From Streptosporangiaceae bacterium (GTDB lineage Bacteria > Actinomycetota > Actinomycetes > Streptosporangiales > Streptosporangiaceae), in assembly GCA_019245115.1 (NCBI GenBank), contig JAFARZ010000011.1, positions 20,023-84,022 on the forward strand: DNA of 64,000 nt, in the 5' to 3' direction. Under the pieces are notes generated by a model. That model did not search any database. It saw only the letters and a program-made list of their open reading frames with translations, and was not told the DNA's origin. Below, piece after piece: positions 9,215 to 18,990 of the stretch. How positions within the stretch are numbered: position 1 is the stretch's first letter; each line of letters begins with the position of its first letter. The translations under genes and the position numbers were made by a program.

Positions 9215-10402
9215 GTGGAGCTGACCGTGGTTATGCCCTGCCTCAATGAGGCAGAGACGGTGGCGACGTGCGTCCGCAAGGCTATGGGATTTCTCGCCGA
9301 AAGCGGTATCAGCGGAGAGGTCCTGATCGCCGACAACGGCAGTACTGACGGCAGCCAGCAACTAGCCGAGGCGGAGGGCGCACGCGTCGTCGACGTCACG
9401 GAAAAGGGTTACGGCAACGCCCTCATGGGCGGCATTGTCGCGGCTCACGGCAAGTACATCATCATGGGCGACGCCGACGACAGTTACGACTTCACGAACC
9501 TGATGCCATTCGTCGAGGAACTGCGTAAGGGCGCCGACCTGGTGATGGGCAACCGGTTCAAGGGCGGCATCGCCCCTGGCGCCATGCCGCCGCTGCACAG
9601 ATATCTCGGCAACCCGGTGCTCAGCTTTGTCGGCCGCCTGTTCTTCCGCAGCGACATCGGGGACTTCCACTGCGGCCTGCGGGGGTTCAGCCGGGACAGC
9701 CTGATGTCGCTCGGCCTTCAGGCCACCGGTATGGAGTTCGCCAGCGAGATGGTGGTGAAGGCCACCCTGGCCGGCCAGCACATCACCGAGGTGCCCACCA
9801 CACTGTCCAAGGACGGGCGGTCTCGCCCGCCGCACCTGCACACCTGGCGGGACGGCTGGCGTCACCTGCGGTTCCTGCTGCTGTTCAGCCCGCGCTGGCT
9901 GTTCTTCCTGCCCGGCTTGTTCCTGCTCACCGTCGGCCTGGTGATCGGGGCGATCGTGGTCCCGCATCCGTTCAGCATCGGTTCGGTCACGTTCGACGTC
10001 GACACCCTCGTCGCGGCGAGCGCCATGGTGGTGATCGGGTTCCAGGCCGTCCTGTTCTGGCTGTTCACCCAGGTCTATGCGGGTGCGGAGGGCTTCTTGC
10101 CGGAGGAGCCGAAGGTGCAGCGGATTCTCGGCAAGCTCTCCCTGGAACGCGGGCTGGTGACCGGCGGGATCCTGGGGCTCGCGGGCCTGGCGGGCCTCAT
10201 CTTCTCGATCCTGGACTGGCGCGGCCAGGGCTTCCACGGCCTGAACTACGAGCACTCGCTGCGGCTGATGATCCCCTCGGTGACCGCGCTGATCGTGAGC
10301 TGGCAGCTGATTCTCGGCACGTTCTTCCTGTCGATACTCGGCATCCGGCACACACGTCACCCCGCGATAGGCGCACCACAGACGTTCGCGGAAAGGAACT
10401 AG
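9215..10402 (+). CDS. Family 2 glycosyltransferase with C-terminal TM segments (polyprenyl-phosphate sugar transferase-like)
   Basis: [49 protein letters not shown] start after aaaggag. Confidence 0.85.
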   Translation: MELTVVMPCLNEAETVATCVRKAMGFLAESGISGEVLIADNGSTDGSQQLAEAEGARVVDVTEKGYGNALMGGIVAAHGKYIIMGDADDSYDFTNLMPFVEELRKGADLVMGNRFKGGIAPGAMPPLHRYLGNPVLSFVGRLFFRSDIGDFHCGLRGFSRDSLMSLGLQATGMEFASEMVVKATLAGQHITEVPTTLSKDGRSRPPHLHTWRDGWRHLRFLLLFSPRWLFFLPGLFLLTVGLVIGAIVVPHPFSIGSVTFDVDTLVAASAMVVIGFQAVLFWLFTQVYAGAEGFLPEEPKVQRILGKLSLERGLVTGGILGLAGLAGLIFSILDWRGQGFHGLNYEHSLRLMIPSVTALIVSWQLILGTFFLSILGIRHTRHPAIGAPQTFAERN

Positions 10403-10413
10403 GGTTTAGATCT

Positions 10414-12201
10414 ATGCGCAATATCCTGGCTGCTCCGGCCTGGCCCTATGCCAACGGGCCCCGGCACATCGGACATGTATCGGGCTTCGGCCTGCCGTGT
10501 GACATGTTCAGCCGGTACCAGCGGATGGCGGGCAACCGGGTGCTGATGGTCAGCGGCACGGACGAGCACGGCACGCCGATCCAGGTGCAGGCGGACGCTG
10601 AGGGCGTGACCGCACGGGAACTGGCCGACCGCTACAACCGGGTGATCGCCGAGGACCTGACCAGCCTAGGCATGACATATGACCTGTTCACCCGGACGAC
10701 AACCCGCAACCATTACGCCGTTGTCCAGGAAATGTTCACCACCCTGCTGAAGAACGGTTACATATTCCCGAAGACCACGCTGGGCGCCATTTCCCCGTCC
10801 ACCGGCCGGACGCTGCCCGATCGCTACATCGAGGGCACGTGCCCGATCTGCGGCTACGACGGCGCGCGCGGCGACCAGTGCGACAACTGCGGCAACCAGC
10901 TCGACCCGGCCGACCTCATCAATCCGCGGTCGCGGATCAACGGCGAGACCCCGGTGTTCGTGGAGGCCGAGCATTACTTCCTCGACCTGCCGGCGTTCGC
11001 GCAGATCCTCGGCGAGTGGCTGCAGTCGAAGGCGGGCAGCTGGCGGCCGAACGTGCTGAAGTTCTCGCTGAACCTGCTCGACGACCTCCAGCCGCGGGCC
11101 ATCACCAGGGACCTTGACTGGGGAGTGCCAGTGCCGCTGGACGGCTGGCGGGACCGCCCGGACAAGCGGATCTACGTCTGGTTCGACGCGGTGATCGGCT
11201 ACCTGTCCGCGTCGGTTGAATGGGCACGGCGAAGCGGCGACCCGGACGCATGGCGCGCCTGGTGGAACGCCCCGGACGCCGAGGCCTACTACTTCATGGG
11301 CAAGGACAACATCGTCTTCCACGCCGAGATCTGGCCCGCCATGCTGCTCGGCTACGACGGCCAGGGTTCGAAGGGCGGCTCGCCCGGACCGCTCGGCACG
11401 CTCAACCTGCCCACCGAGGTGGTGTCGAGCGAGTACCTGACCATGGAGGGCAAGAAGTTCTCTTCGTCCCGGTCCGTGGTCATCTACGTCCGCGACTTCC
11501 TGTCCCGCTACGACGTCGACGCGTTGCGGTACTACGTGGCGATCGCCGGGCCGGAGAACCAGGACACCGACTTCACCTGGAGCGAGTTCGTCCGCCGCAA
11601 CAACGACGAGCTGGTCGCCACCTGGGGCAACCTGGTCAACCGGGCGGTGTCGTTCGCCGCCCGCAACATCGGATCGATCCCCTCGGCGGGGTCGTTGACC
11701 GGATTCGATCAGTCGATGCTGGAGCGATCCCGGGCCGCCTTCGCCGCCGTCGGGGGGCATCTGGAGTCGTCCCGGTTCAAGTTCGCGATCTCCGAGGCGA
11801 TGCGCACGGTGGCCGAGGCCAACAAGTACTTCTCCGAGCAGGCGCCGTGGAAGCTGCGCGAGTCAGACCCGGAGCGGATGGCGACCGTGCTGCACGTGGC
11901 GCTGCAACTGGTGGACGACGCGAAGACGCTGCTCACGCCGTTCCTGCCACGGTCGTCCGAGCAGGTTTATGAGATGCTCGGCGGGGCCGGTGTCTGGTCC
12001 GGCATGCCGCACATCGAGGAGGTCGACGAGGAGGGCGCCCCATCGTATCCGGTGATCACCGGGTCCTACCAGGGCGCGGCGCGCTGGGAGTCGTCGCCGA
12101 TCCGTCCCGGTACCCCGCTGGCCGTCCCCAAGCCGCTGTTCACCAAGCTGGGGCCTGAGGTGGTTGATTCCGAACTCGCCCGCCTCGGTCAAACCTCTTA
12201 G
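10414..12201 (+). CDS. metG: Methionyl-tRNA synthetase
   Basis: [19 protein letters not shown] (HIGH), [19 protein letters not shown] zinc knuckle, EGKKFSSSR (KMSKS equivalent). Confidence 0.97.
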   Translation: MRNILAAPAWPYANGPRHIGHVSGFGLPCDMFSRYQRMAGNRVLMVSGTDEHGTPIQVQADAEGVTARELADRYNRVIAEDLTSLGMTYDLFTRTTTRNHYAVVQEMFTTLLKNGYIFPKTTLGAISPSTGRTLPDRYIEGTCPICGYDGARGDQCDNCGNQLDPADLINPRSRINGETPVFVEAEHYFLDLPAFAQILGEWLQSKAGSWRPNVLKFSLNLLDDLQPRAITRDLDWGVPVPLDGWRDRPDKRIYVWFDAVIGYLSASVEWARRSGDPDAWRAWWNAPDAEAYYFMGKDNIVFHAEIWPAMLLGYDGQGSKGGSPGPLGTLNLPTEVVSSEYLTMEGKKFSSSRSVVIYVRDFLSRYDVDALRYYVAIAGPENQDTDFTWSEFVRRNNDELVATWGNLVNRAVSFAARNIGSIPSAGSLTGFDQSMLERSRAAFAAVGGHLESSRFKFAISEAMRTVAEANKYFSEQAPWKLRESDPERMATVLHVALQLVDDAKTLLTPFLPRSSEQVYEMLGGAGVWSGMPHIEEVDEEGAPSYPVITGSYQGAARWESSPIRPGTPLAVPKPLFTKLGPEVVDSELARLGQTS

Positions 12202-12216
12202 ACAGCACGAACGGCT

Positions 12217-13059
12217 GTGGTGACACCTCCGCTACCTCCTCCTCCGCTGCCTCGGCCGGCCCTCGACGCGCACACCCACCTGGACATGCTGGCCTCGGGG
12301 GGCGCGGGGGGTCGTCCCCCCGCGAACCAGCAGAGTCCGGTGGCCGATGTGCTCGCCGCCGCTGCTTGCGCCGGGATCGCGCGGGTGGTGACGGTCGGCG
12401 TGGACGTGGCGTCGTCCCGGTGGGCCGCGCAGTGCGCGGCGGACTATCCGGATGTCTACGCGGCCGTCGCGATCCACCCCAGCGACGTGCCCTCCCCGTC
12501 CGGGGCCGCCATATCGGTCGAGGCCATCCGGGAGCTCGCGGTTTTGCCGGAGGTCGTCGCGGTGGGGGAGACGGGCCTCGACTACTACTGGGACGCCAGG
12601 CCGCGCGAGGACCAGCAGTGGTGGTTCCGGCAGCACATCGCGATCGCCAAGGACACCGGCAAGGCGCTGATGATCCACGACCGGGACGCGCACGAGGACG
12701 TGCTTCGTATCCTGGCCGCCGACGGCGCTCCCGAGCGGGTCGTGTTCCACTGCTTCTCCGGCGACGGCCGGCTGGCGAAGCAGTGCGCCGACGCGGGGTA
12801 CGTGATGTCGTTCGCCGGGACGGTGACGTTCAAGAATGCCGGTGCGTTGCGGGAAGCTGCTTCGGTGGCGCCCGCTGATCTCGTTCTCGTCGAGACCGAC
12901 GCGCCGTACCTGACCCCGATGCCGAACCGCGGCAAGCCGAACTCCCCCGCGATGGCGGCCTACACGGCCCGTTTCCTGGCCGACCTGAAAGGCATCGACC
13001 TGGGATCGTTCTGCGACACGCTGCGTGCCACCGCCCAGCGGGTCTTCGGATGGGACTGA
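12217..13059 (+). CDS. tatD: TatD family deoxyribonuclease/hydrolase
   Basis: [48 protein letters not shown]. Confidence 0.95.
   Translation: MVTPPLPPPPLPRPALDAHTHLDMLASGGAGGRPPANQQSPVADVLAAAACAGIARVVTVGVDVASSRWAAQCAADYPDVYAAVAIHPSDVPSPSGAAISVEAIRELAVLPEVVAVGETGLDYYWDARPREDQQWWFRQHIAIAKDTGKALMIHDRDAHEDVLRILAADGAPERVVFHCFSGDGRLAKQCADAGYVMSFAGTVTFKNAGALREAASVAPADLVLVETDAPYLTPMPNRGKPNSPAMAAYTARFLADLKGIDLGSFCDTLRATAQRVFGWD
12303..12324. repeat. G6-TCGT-C6 hairpin inside tatD (CGCGGGGGG-TCGT-CCCCCCGCG)
   Basis: Perfect 9-bp inverted repeat with a 4-nt loop; same core as 58204-58223. Confidence 0.9.
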
Positions 13060-13889
13060 CTCCGGGCGACGTCCGGGAAATCGCCGGCCGGATCGGTATG
13101 CGGCCCTCCAAGCGGCTCGGGCAGAACTTCGTGGTCGAGCACGGGACCGTGCGGCGGATCGCGACTCTCGCCGCGCTGGTCGCGGATGATGTCGTCCTCG
13201 AGGTGGGGCCGGGGCTGGGATCGCTGACGCTGGCGCTGCTCGAGGCGGGTGCGTCGCGGCTTGTCGCGGTGGAGGTTGATCCCGTCCTGGCCAGGGAGTT
13301 GCCGCGGACGCTCGCCGCCCGCGCCCCGGAACTGGCCAACCGCGTCACCGTGGTGCCCGCCGACGCGCTGTCGGCCGGGGTGGCAGATGTGGGCCGGCCG
13401 ACCGTGCTGGTGGCCAACTTGCCGTACAACGTGGCGGTCCCGGTGGTGCTGCACCTGCTGGCGGCGTTGCCGTCGCTGTGCCGCGGCCTGGTCATGGTGC
13501 AGGCGGAGGTCGCGGACCGGCTGTGCGCGGCGCCGGGGTCCCGGGTGTATGGCGCGCCGTCGGTGAAGCTCGCCTGGTACGCGACGGCGCGGCTGGCCGG
13601 CGTGGTGCCGCGGACGGTGTTCTGGCCGGTTCCCAACGTGGACTCCAAGCTGGTGGAGTTCACCCGGCATGATCCGCCGGCCGATGTGGACCGTGCCGAC
13701 GTGTTCGCGGTTGTGGACGCGGCGTTCGGGCAGCGGCGCAAGACCTTGCGCGCGGCGCTGGCCGGCTGGGCCGGCTCCGCCGCCGAGGCGGAACGGCTGC
13801 TGCGCGCCGCGGGCATCGATCCTCGTGCCCGTGGCGAGTCCCTGACCGTGGCCGAGTTCGCCCGGCTTGCCAATCAGCGTACGATCTAA
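13050..13889 (+). CDS. rsmA: 16S rRNA (adenine(1518)-N6/adenine(1519)-N6)-dimethyltransferase
   Basis: [58 protein letters not shown]. Confidence 0.96.
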   Translation: MGLTPGDVREIAGRIGMRPSKRLGQNFVVEHGTVRRIATLAALVADDVVLEVGPGLGSLTLALLEAGASRLVAVEVDPVLARELPRTLAARAPELANRVTVVPADALSAGVADVGRPTVLVANLPYNVAVPVVLHLLAALPSLCRGLVMVQAEVADRLCAAPGSRVYGAPSVKLAWYATARLAGVVPRTVFWPVPNVDSKLVEFTRHDPPADVDRADVFAVVDAAFGQRRKTLRAALAGWAGSAAEAERLLRAAGIDPRARGESLTVAEFARLANQRTI

Positions 13890-13894
13890 CAATC

Positions 13895-14806
13895 GTGGCT
13901 CCTGTTACCGTGCGGGTTCCCGCCAAGATCAACCTCCAGCTCGCGGTGGGACCGCGGCGTGCCGACGGCTACCACGACCTGGTGACTGTTTTCCATGCCT
14001 TGTCGCTGTTCGACGAGATCAGCGTGGCGCCCGCGGCCGCCGACCGGGTCACCGTGACCGGCGAGGGCGCGACCAGCGTGCCCGCCGACGGCGACAACCT
14101 GGCGCTGCGCGCGGTGGCGGCGCTCCGTGCGGCGGTGGAGGACGCGGAAGCCGGTCCGGTGCACGTCACGATAGCCAAGCGGATCCCGGTGGCGGCCGGC
14201 CTGGCGGGCGGCAGCGCCGACGCGGCCGCGGCCCTGGTGGCCTGCAATGAGCTGTGGGGGACCGGACTCAGCCAGCAGGAGCTGTGCGCGGTGGGCGCCG
14301 AGATCGGCAGCGATGTGGCCTTCGCGGTGCTCGGCGGTACCGCGGTCGGCCGTGGTCGCGGTGAGCGGCTGAGCCCGGCCCTCGTCCCGGCCAACCAGTA
14401 CCACTGGGTGCTCGCGTTCGCCGATGGGCACCTGTCCACGCCGGAGGTGTACGCGGCGCTTGACCGGCTGCGCGCCGACCAGGCGGTTGCCTCACCCGAC
14501 CTCGATGCCGAGCTGATGGGTGCGCTGCGAGCCGGTGACCCGGGCCGGGTCGGCCGGGCGCTCAGCAATGACCTCCAGCCCGCGGCACTGGCCCTGTTCC
14601 CGGCGCTGCGCAAGACGCTGACCGCGGGGCGGGAGTTCGGCGCCCTCGGCGCGCTGGTGTCGGGCTCGGGGCCGACGTGTGCGTTCCTCGCCCGGAGCGC
14701 CCAGCGGGCACTCGACCTGGCGGTCTCGTTGTCCGGCACCGGGGTATGCCGGTCGGTGCTGACCGCGTCCGGGCCGGTGCCTGGCGCGACGATCTCGAGC
14801 CGATGA
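13895..14806 (+). CDS. ispE: 4-diphosphocytidyl-2-C-methyl-D-erythritol kinase
   Basis: VPAKINLQLAVGPRRADGYHDLVTVFHALSL, KRIPVAAGLAGGSADAAAAL, GALVSGSGPTCAFL (GHMP kinase motifs). Confidence 0.96.
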   Translation: MAPVTVRVPAKINLQLAVGPRRADGYHDLVTVFHALSLFDEISVAPAAADRVTVTGEGATSVPADGDNLALRAVAALRAAVEDAEAGPVHVTIAKRIPVAAGLAGGSADAAAALVACNELWGTGLSQQELCAVGAEIGSDVAFAVLGGTAVGRGRGERLSPALVPANQYHWVLAFADGHLSTPEVYAALDRLRADQAVASPDLDAELMGALRAGDPGRVGRALSNDLQPAALALFPALRKTLTAGREFGALGALVSGSGPTCAFLARSAQRALDLAVSLSGTGVCRSVLTASGPVPGATISSR

Positions 14807-16563
14807 ACCTGGTCAGCCTGGAACGCGCCGCCAAGGCCTACGCGCATCAGACGCTGCTCGCCGGCGTCTCCCTCGGCGTGTCGGACCGGGACCGGATCGG
14901 AATCGTGGGCCGGAACGGGGCCGGCAAGTCCACGCTGCTCGGGATGCTGGCCGGGGTGACCGAGCCGGACACCGGCCGGGTGGCGCGGGTTTCCGGCCTC
15001 CGGGTCGGCTTCCTGCCGCAAGCCGACCGGCTGACGGGCACGGTCGAGGAGGTCGTGTTCGGGGTGGGCCGGCGGGATGTGCCCTGGGAGTCCGATCCGC
15101 TCGCCCGGACGGTGGCGGGTGATCTGCTGCGCGGGATCCCGCTCGGTGCCGACGCGGCACGGCTGTCCGGCGGCGAGCGACGCCGCGCCGCGCTGGCCGC
15201 GCTGCTGGCGGTGGAGCGTGATCTGCTGCTGCTTGACGAGCCGACCAACCACCTCGACATCGACGCGATCGACTGGCTGGGCAAGCACCTCCGTGATCGC
15301 GGCTGTGCGGTGGTGGTGGTCAGCCACGACCGCTGGCTGCTCGACACCGTGTGCGACCGGACCTGGGAGCTGGACCGCGGTCAGGTGCACTCGGCGCCCG
15401 GCGGCTACTCGGCGTATGTGCTTGCCGAGGCCGAACGCGAGCGCGCGGAGGACGTTGCCGAGCAACGTCGTCGCAACCTGGCCCGCAAGGAGCTGGCCTG
15501 GCTGCGCCGCGGCCCGCAGGCCCGGGGGACCAAGCCCAAGTTCCGCGTCCAGGAGGCGAACGCGCTGATCGCCGCCGAGCCGCCGGCCCGGGATAACGTG
15601 GAGCTGACCAGGATGGCGACCGCCCGCCTGGGCAAGACGGTCCTGGAGCTGGAGGACGTCTCGCTGTCTATCGGCGACCGTTCCCTGTTCTCGCACGTGA
15701 CTTGGCAGCTCGGCCCGGGGGAACGGGTCGGCATCGTCGGCGTCAACGGCAGCGGCAAGACATCCCTGCTCCGCGTCCTCGACGGATCCCTGCCCGTCGA
15801 TGGCACGGTGGTTCGCGGCAAGACGGTGCGGCTTGCCCATCTCTCTCAGGAACTCGCCGAGCTGGATCCGGATCAGCGCGTCCGCGAGGCCGTCGAGGAG
15901 GTGCGGCTGCGTGTCGGGGTCGGTGATCGCGAGATCTCCGCGGCCCAGTTGCTGGAGCGGCTCGGCTTCTCCGCTGAGCGGCAGCGGACCCGGATCAGCG
16001 ACCTGTCCGGCGGCGAGCGCCGTCGTGTGCAGATGTTGCGGCTGCTCATGGATGAACCGAACGTCCTGCTGCTCGACGAACCGACCAACGACCTCGACAT
16101 CGAGACGCTGACGGAGTTCGAGGACCTGCTGGACAGCTGGCCCGGCACGCTCGTGGTGGTCAGCCACGACCGGTACTTCCTGGAACGGGTCACCGACCAC
16201 GTCGTGGCGTTGCTCGGCGACGGCAGGCTCGCCTTCCTCGGCGGTGGCGTGGACGAGTACCTGGAGCGCATCAGTGCAGTCCGCACCGTCCCGGCCGGGA
16301 AACCATCCGCGGCGAGTCCGGGTATCTCGTCGGCCGCCGCCGAGCGCACCGCCCGTAAGGAACTCCAGCGCCTGGAGCGCCAGCTTGACCGGCTGACCGC
16401 ACGGGAAGCGGAGCTGACCGCCGAACTGGCCGCGGCAGCTACCAACGACATTGGGACAGACTACGAGAAGCTGACCGCACTCGGCGCCGACCTGCGCACG
16501 GTCCAGACCGAGAAGGCTGATCTCGAAGAGCGCTGGCTCACCGTGGCCGCCGGCCTGGAGTAA
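14803..16563 (+). CDS. ABC-F family ATP-binding protein
   Basis: Two Walker A/LSGGE/Walker B sets (GRNGAGKST, LSGGERRRAAL, LLLLDEPTNHLDI; GVNGSGKTS, LSGGERRRVQM, VLLLDEPTNDLDI) and no TM segments. Confidence 0.93.
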   Translation: MNLVSLERAAKAYAHQTLLAGVSLGVSDRDRIGIVGRNGAGKSTLLGMLAGVTEPDTGRVARVSGLRVGFLPQADRLTGTVEEVVFGVGRRDVPWESDPLARTVAGDLLRGIPLGADAARLSGGERRRAALAALLAVERDLLLLDEPTNHLDIDAIDWLGKHLRDRGCAVVVVSHDRWLLDTVCDRTWELDRGQVHSAPGGYSAYVLAEAERERAEDVAEQRRRNLARKELAWLRRGPQARGTKPKFRVQEANALIAAEPPARDNVELTRMATARLGKTVLELEDVSLSIGDRSLFSHVTWQLGPGERVGIVGVNGSGKTSLLRVLDGSLPVDGTVVRGKTVRLAHLSQELAELDPDQRVREAVEEVRLRVGVGDREISAAQLLERLGFSAERQRTRISDLSGGERRRVQMLRLLMDEPNVLLLDEPTNDLDIETLTEFEDLLDSWPGTLVVVSHDRYFLERVTDHVVALLGDGRLAFLGGGVDEYLERISAVRTVPAGKPSAASPGISSAAAERTARKELQRLERQLDRLTAREAELTAELAAAATNDIGTDYEKLTALGADLRTVQTEKADLEERWLTVAAGLE

Positions 16564-16669
16564 CGCCCGTAGCGTCCGTCCGTCCGTCCGCCCACCCCAC
16601 TCGCGCCCACCGTCCGCGCGCCCGGTCTCCGCCCGGACCCCGTGGTTGTGACATCCATGGTGTTGGGTG

Positions 16670-16692
16670 CCCTTGAATGTGACATTCAAGGG
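16670..16692. terminator. Perfect 23-nt palindrome between convergent genes; candidate bidirectional terminator or protein-binding site
   Basis: CCCTTGAATGT-G-ACATTCAAGGG in the gap between the ABC-F stop and the marR stop. Confidence 0.5.
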
Positions 16693-16708
16693 GTTGGCGC
16701 CGGGCCGG

Positions 16709-17311
16709 TCAGGCGTCGGTGGCGGCGTCGAAGGGGGCGAGCAGGGTCCGCATCAGATCGGCGAGCCGCACGCGTTCGGCGTCATCGAGGTTGGCCAGCA
16801 ATGCGCGCTCGCTGCGCAGCAGGTCGGCGAGCGCGGCGTCCACCCGGGCCTCGCCCTGTTCGGTGAGCGTTACCAGCACGCCTCGTTTGTCGGACGGATC
16901 GGGCTCGCGGCGGACCAGGCCCGCCGCGGCCAGCCGGTCGATGCGGTTGGTCATGGTGCCCGAGGTCACCAACGTGGCGCGCACCAGCGCTCCGGGCGTG
17001 AGCTGGAACGGTGGCCCCTGCCGGCGCAGGGCGGAAAGAACGTCGAACTCCCAGATCTCGAGCCCGTGGGCCGCGAACGCTCCGCGCCGTGCGATGTCGA
17101 GGTGCCTGGCCAGCCGGGAGATCCGGCTGAGCACCTGCAACGGCTCCACGTCGAGGTCCGGCCGTTGCGCTCGCCAGGCATCGACGAGTTCGTCCACCTC
17201 GTCGCGCGGTGCTGAATTGGCCTGGGCCTCCGGCCGCGGCGCCTCCAGGCGCGCGGCATCCGCACCCGCTGGCGGCGTCGAGCCCATTGCCACAGAGTAC
17301 CTTGACGTCAA
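16709..17311 (-). CDS. MarR family transcriptional regulator
   Basis: LTPGALVRATLVTSGTMTNRIDRLAAAGLVRREPDPSDKRGVLVTLTEQG is a typical MarR winged helix. Confidence 0.9.
   Translation of the reverse strand: MTSRYSVAMGSTPPAGADAARLEAPRPEAQANSAPRDEVDELVDAWRAQRPDLDVEPLQVLSRISRLARHLDIARRGAFAAHGLEIWEFDVLSALRRQGPPFQLTPGALVRATLVTSGTMTNRIDRLAAAGLVRREPDPSDKRGVLVTLTEQGEARVDAALADLLRSERALLANLDDAERVRLADLMRTLLAPFDAATDA
17207..17236 (-). repeat. 30-bp intragenic repeat, single copy, inside marR
   Basis: Reverse complement CGGCCGGAGGCCCAGGCCAATTCAGCACCG matches units at 21081-21140 and 40531-40620. Confidence 0.9.
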
Positions 17312-17337
17312 GATGATTGTTCGGTAGAAGGAAAGCG

Positions 17338-18108
17338 ATGTGGGATGCGGCTGAGTACCAGCGATTCGGAGGCGAACGCGCCAGGCCGTTCTTCGAACTG
17401 CTCGCGCGTGTCGGCGTGACGAATCCTGGGCTGGTGGTCGACATGGGATGCGGTCCGGGCAACCTGACCGCCGCCCTCGCCAAACGCTGGCCGGCGGCCA
17501 CGGTCCTGGGCATCGACAGCTCGCCGGAGATGATTCAGGCCGCGCGGGTGCATGACGCGCCGGGCCTGTCCTTCATGCGGGACGACGTCCGCTACTGGAA
17601 GCCGCAGGCGATGCCGGATCTGATCGTCTCGAACGCGGTGCTCCAGTGGGTGCCCGAACACCGCGAGCTGGTCGCCGACTGGGCGGGCTGGCTCGGGGCC
17701 GGGGGCTGGCTGGCGTTCCAGGTGCCGGGCAACTTCGATCAGCCGTCGCACGTGCTGATGTGCGAGATGGCCTCCTCGCCCCGCTGGCGTCCGCTGTTGC
17801 GGGACGTAGCGTTGAATCGGCAGTCAGCCGACCCAGCGGACTACGCGGCGCTGCTGGCGCTGGCCGGCTGCGAGGTGGACGCGTGGGAGACCACTTACAT
17901 GCACATTCTGAGTGGCGAGGATCCGGTGCTCGAGTGGTACAAGGGCACCGGTCTGCGACCGGTGCTGGCCGCACTGGACGAGGGAGAGGCAGCGGCCTTT
18001 CTCGCCGAGTACGCCGCGAAGCTTCGTGCGGCGTACCCACCTCGGCCGTTCGGCACGGTGTTCCCGTTCCGCCGGGTCTTCGCGGTCGCCCACCGGGTCT
18101 CCCGTTAA
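17338..18108 (+). CDS. tam: Trans-aconitate 2-methyltransferase-like SAM methyltransferase
   Basis: MWDAAEYQRFGGERARPFFELLARV, VVDMGCGPGNLTAALAKRWP, LGIDSSPEMI, SNAVLQWVPEH. Confidence 0.85.
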   Translation: MWDAAEYQRFGGERARPFFELLARVGVTNPGLVVDMGCGPGNLTAALAKRWPAATVLGIDSSPEMIQAARVHDAPGLSFMRDDVRYWKPQAMPDLIVSNAVLQWVPEHRELVADWAGWLGAGGWLAFQVPGNFDQPSHVLMCEMASSPRWRPLLRDVALNRQSADPADYAALLALAGCEVDAWETTYMHILSGEDPVLEWYKGTGLRPVLAALDEGEAAAFLAEYAAKLRAAYPPRPFGTVFPFRRVFAVAHRVSR

Positions 18109-18172
18109 CGGCCGCCCCCCGGGTCTCCCGTTAACGGCCGCCCACCGGGTCTCCCGTTAACGGCCGCCCCCG
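18091..18172. repeat. 26-bp tandem repeat x3 spanning the stop codon of tam
   Basis: gggtctcccgttaacggccgcc at 18095, 18121 and 18147. Confidence 0.95.
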
Positions 18173-18238
18173 GCACTACCCGCAGCACCGCCAGCCGCCA
18201 CATCCGCCCGCTGGTCTGGTCTCCACGCCGCCCCTGGA

Positions 18239-18292
18239 CGGATGGATGTGACAACCACCCGGTTATAACCGGGTCGCTGCCACATCCATCCG
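18239..18292. promoter_or_regulatory. Nested inverted repeat; candidate terminator or operator
   Basis: Outer arms CGGATGGATGTG/CACATCCATCCG flank the 18-bp palindrome ACCCGGTTATAACCGGGT (18257-18274). Confidence 0.6.
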
Positions 18293-18483
18293 CTCCGGTC
18301 CGGTCCGGTCCGGTCCGTGGCCCCCGTTCAACCGGCGACTCGCTATAAACATATCTTTCCAATTGATTTAATGGGAAACTTCTGGCAGGATCACGGGCAT
18401 GCGCCCTCTCCTGCCACAGGCTCGATGTCGCTCCAGCGCACCGTAGTGCCGTTGGAGCGAATCAACCGTGAAGAGAGGCAAGA

Positions 18484-18990
18484 ATGAGCACGACCACGAT
18501 GCGGTCGGCTTCACATCCGGGGCAGCTGATGGGCGCACGTCAGCTCGCCGACGTGGTGAGAAGGGTCGCGGCCAGGCCGGCCGAGTGGCTCACCCGCGTC
18601 AGGCTGAACCCGGCCGGCCGCTGGTATGACCAGCTGCACATCGATGACAGCCATGAGGTCTGGCTGATCAGCTGGCTGCCAGGCCAGGAAACCGGATTTC
18701 ACGATCACGGCGGCGCCACGGGGGCGTTCACGGTCGTCCTCGGCACGCTGGTGGAGAGCCAGGTGGCCGGCGGCCACGACCAGATGCTGACCCGGCCGGT
18801 CGGCGCGGGCGCCACGCGCTCGTTCGGCCCGCGCTACATTCACAACGTGCGCAATTCCGACGCGGCGTCGGTCGCGGTCAGCGTCCACGCCTACTCTCCG
18901 CCGCTGTCCTCGATGACACGTTATGAGCTCACCCAGTCCGGGTTGGTGACGCTGGGGACCGAGGCCGCCACCGCATGGTCAGCCGCCTGA
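18484..18990 (+). CDS. Cysteine dioxygenase family (cupin) protein
   Basis: WLISWLPGQETGFHDHGGATGAFTVVLGTL (cupin metal motif), RYIHNVRN; followed immediately by a rhodanese gene. Confidence 0.85.
   Translation: MSTTTMRSASHPGQLMGARQLADVVRRVAARPAEWLTRVRLNPAGRWYDQLHIDDSHEVWLISWLPGQETGFHDHGGATGAFTVVLGTLVESQVAGGHDQMLTRPVGAGATRSFGPRYIHNVRNSDAASVAVSVHAYSPPLSSMTRYELTQSGLVTLGTEAATAWSAA

Noticed and set aside
13969-16689. 906-aa antisense ORF across ispE and ABC-F
   Set aside because: Opposite strand to two clear conserved genes; low-complexity composition typical of antisense frames in high-GC DNA.
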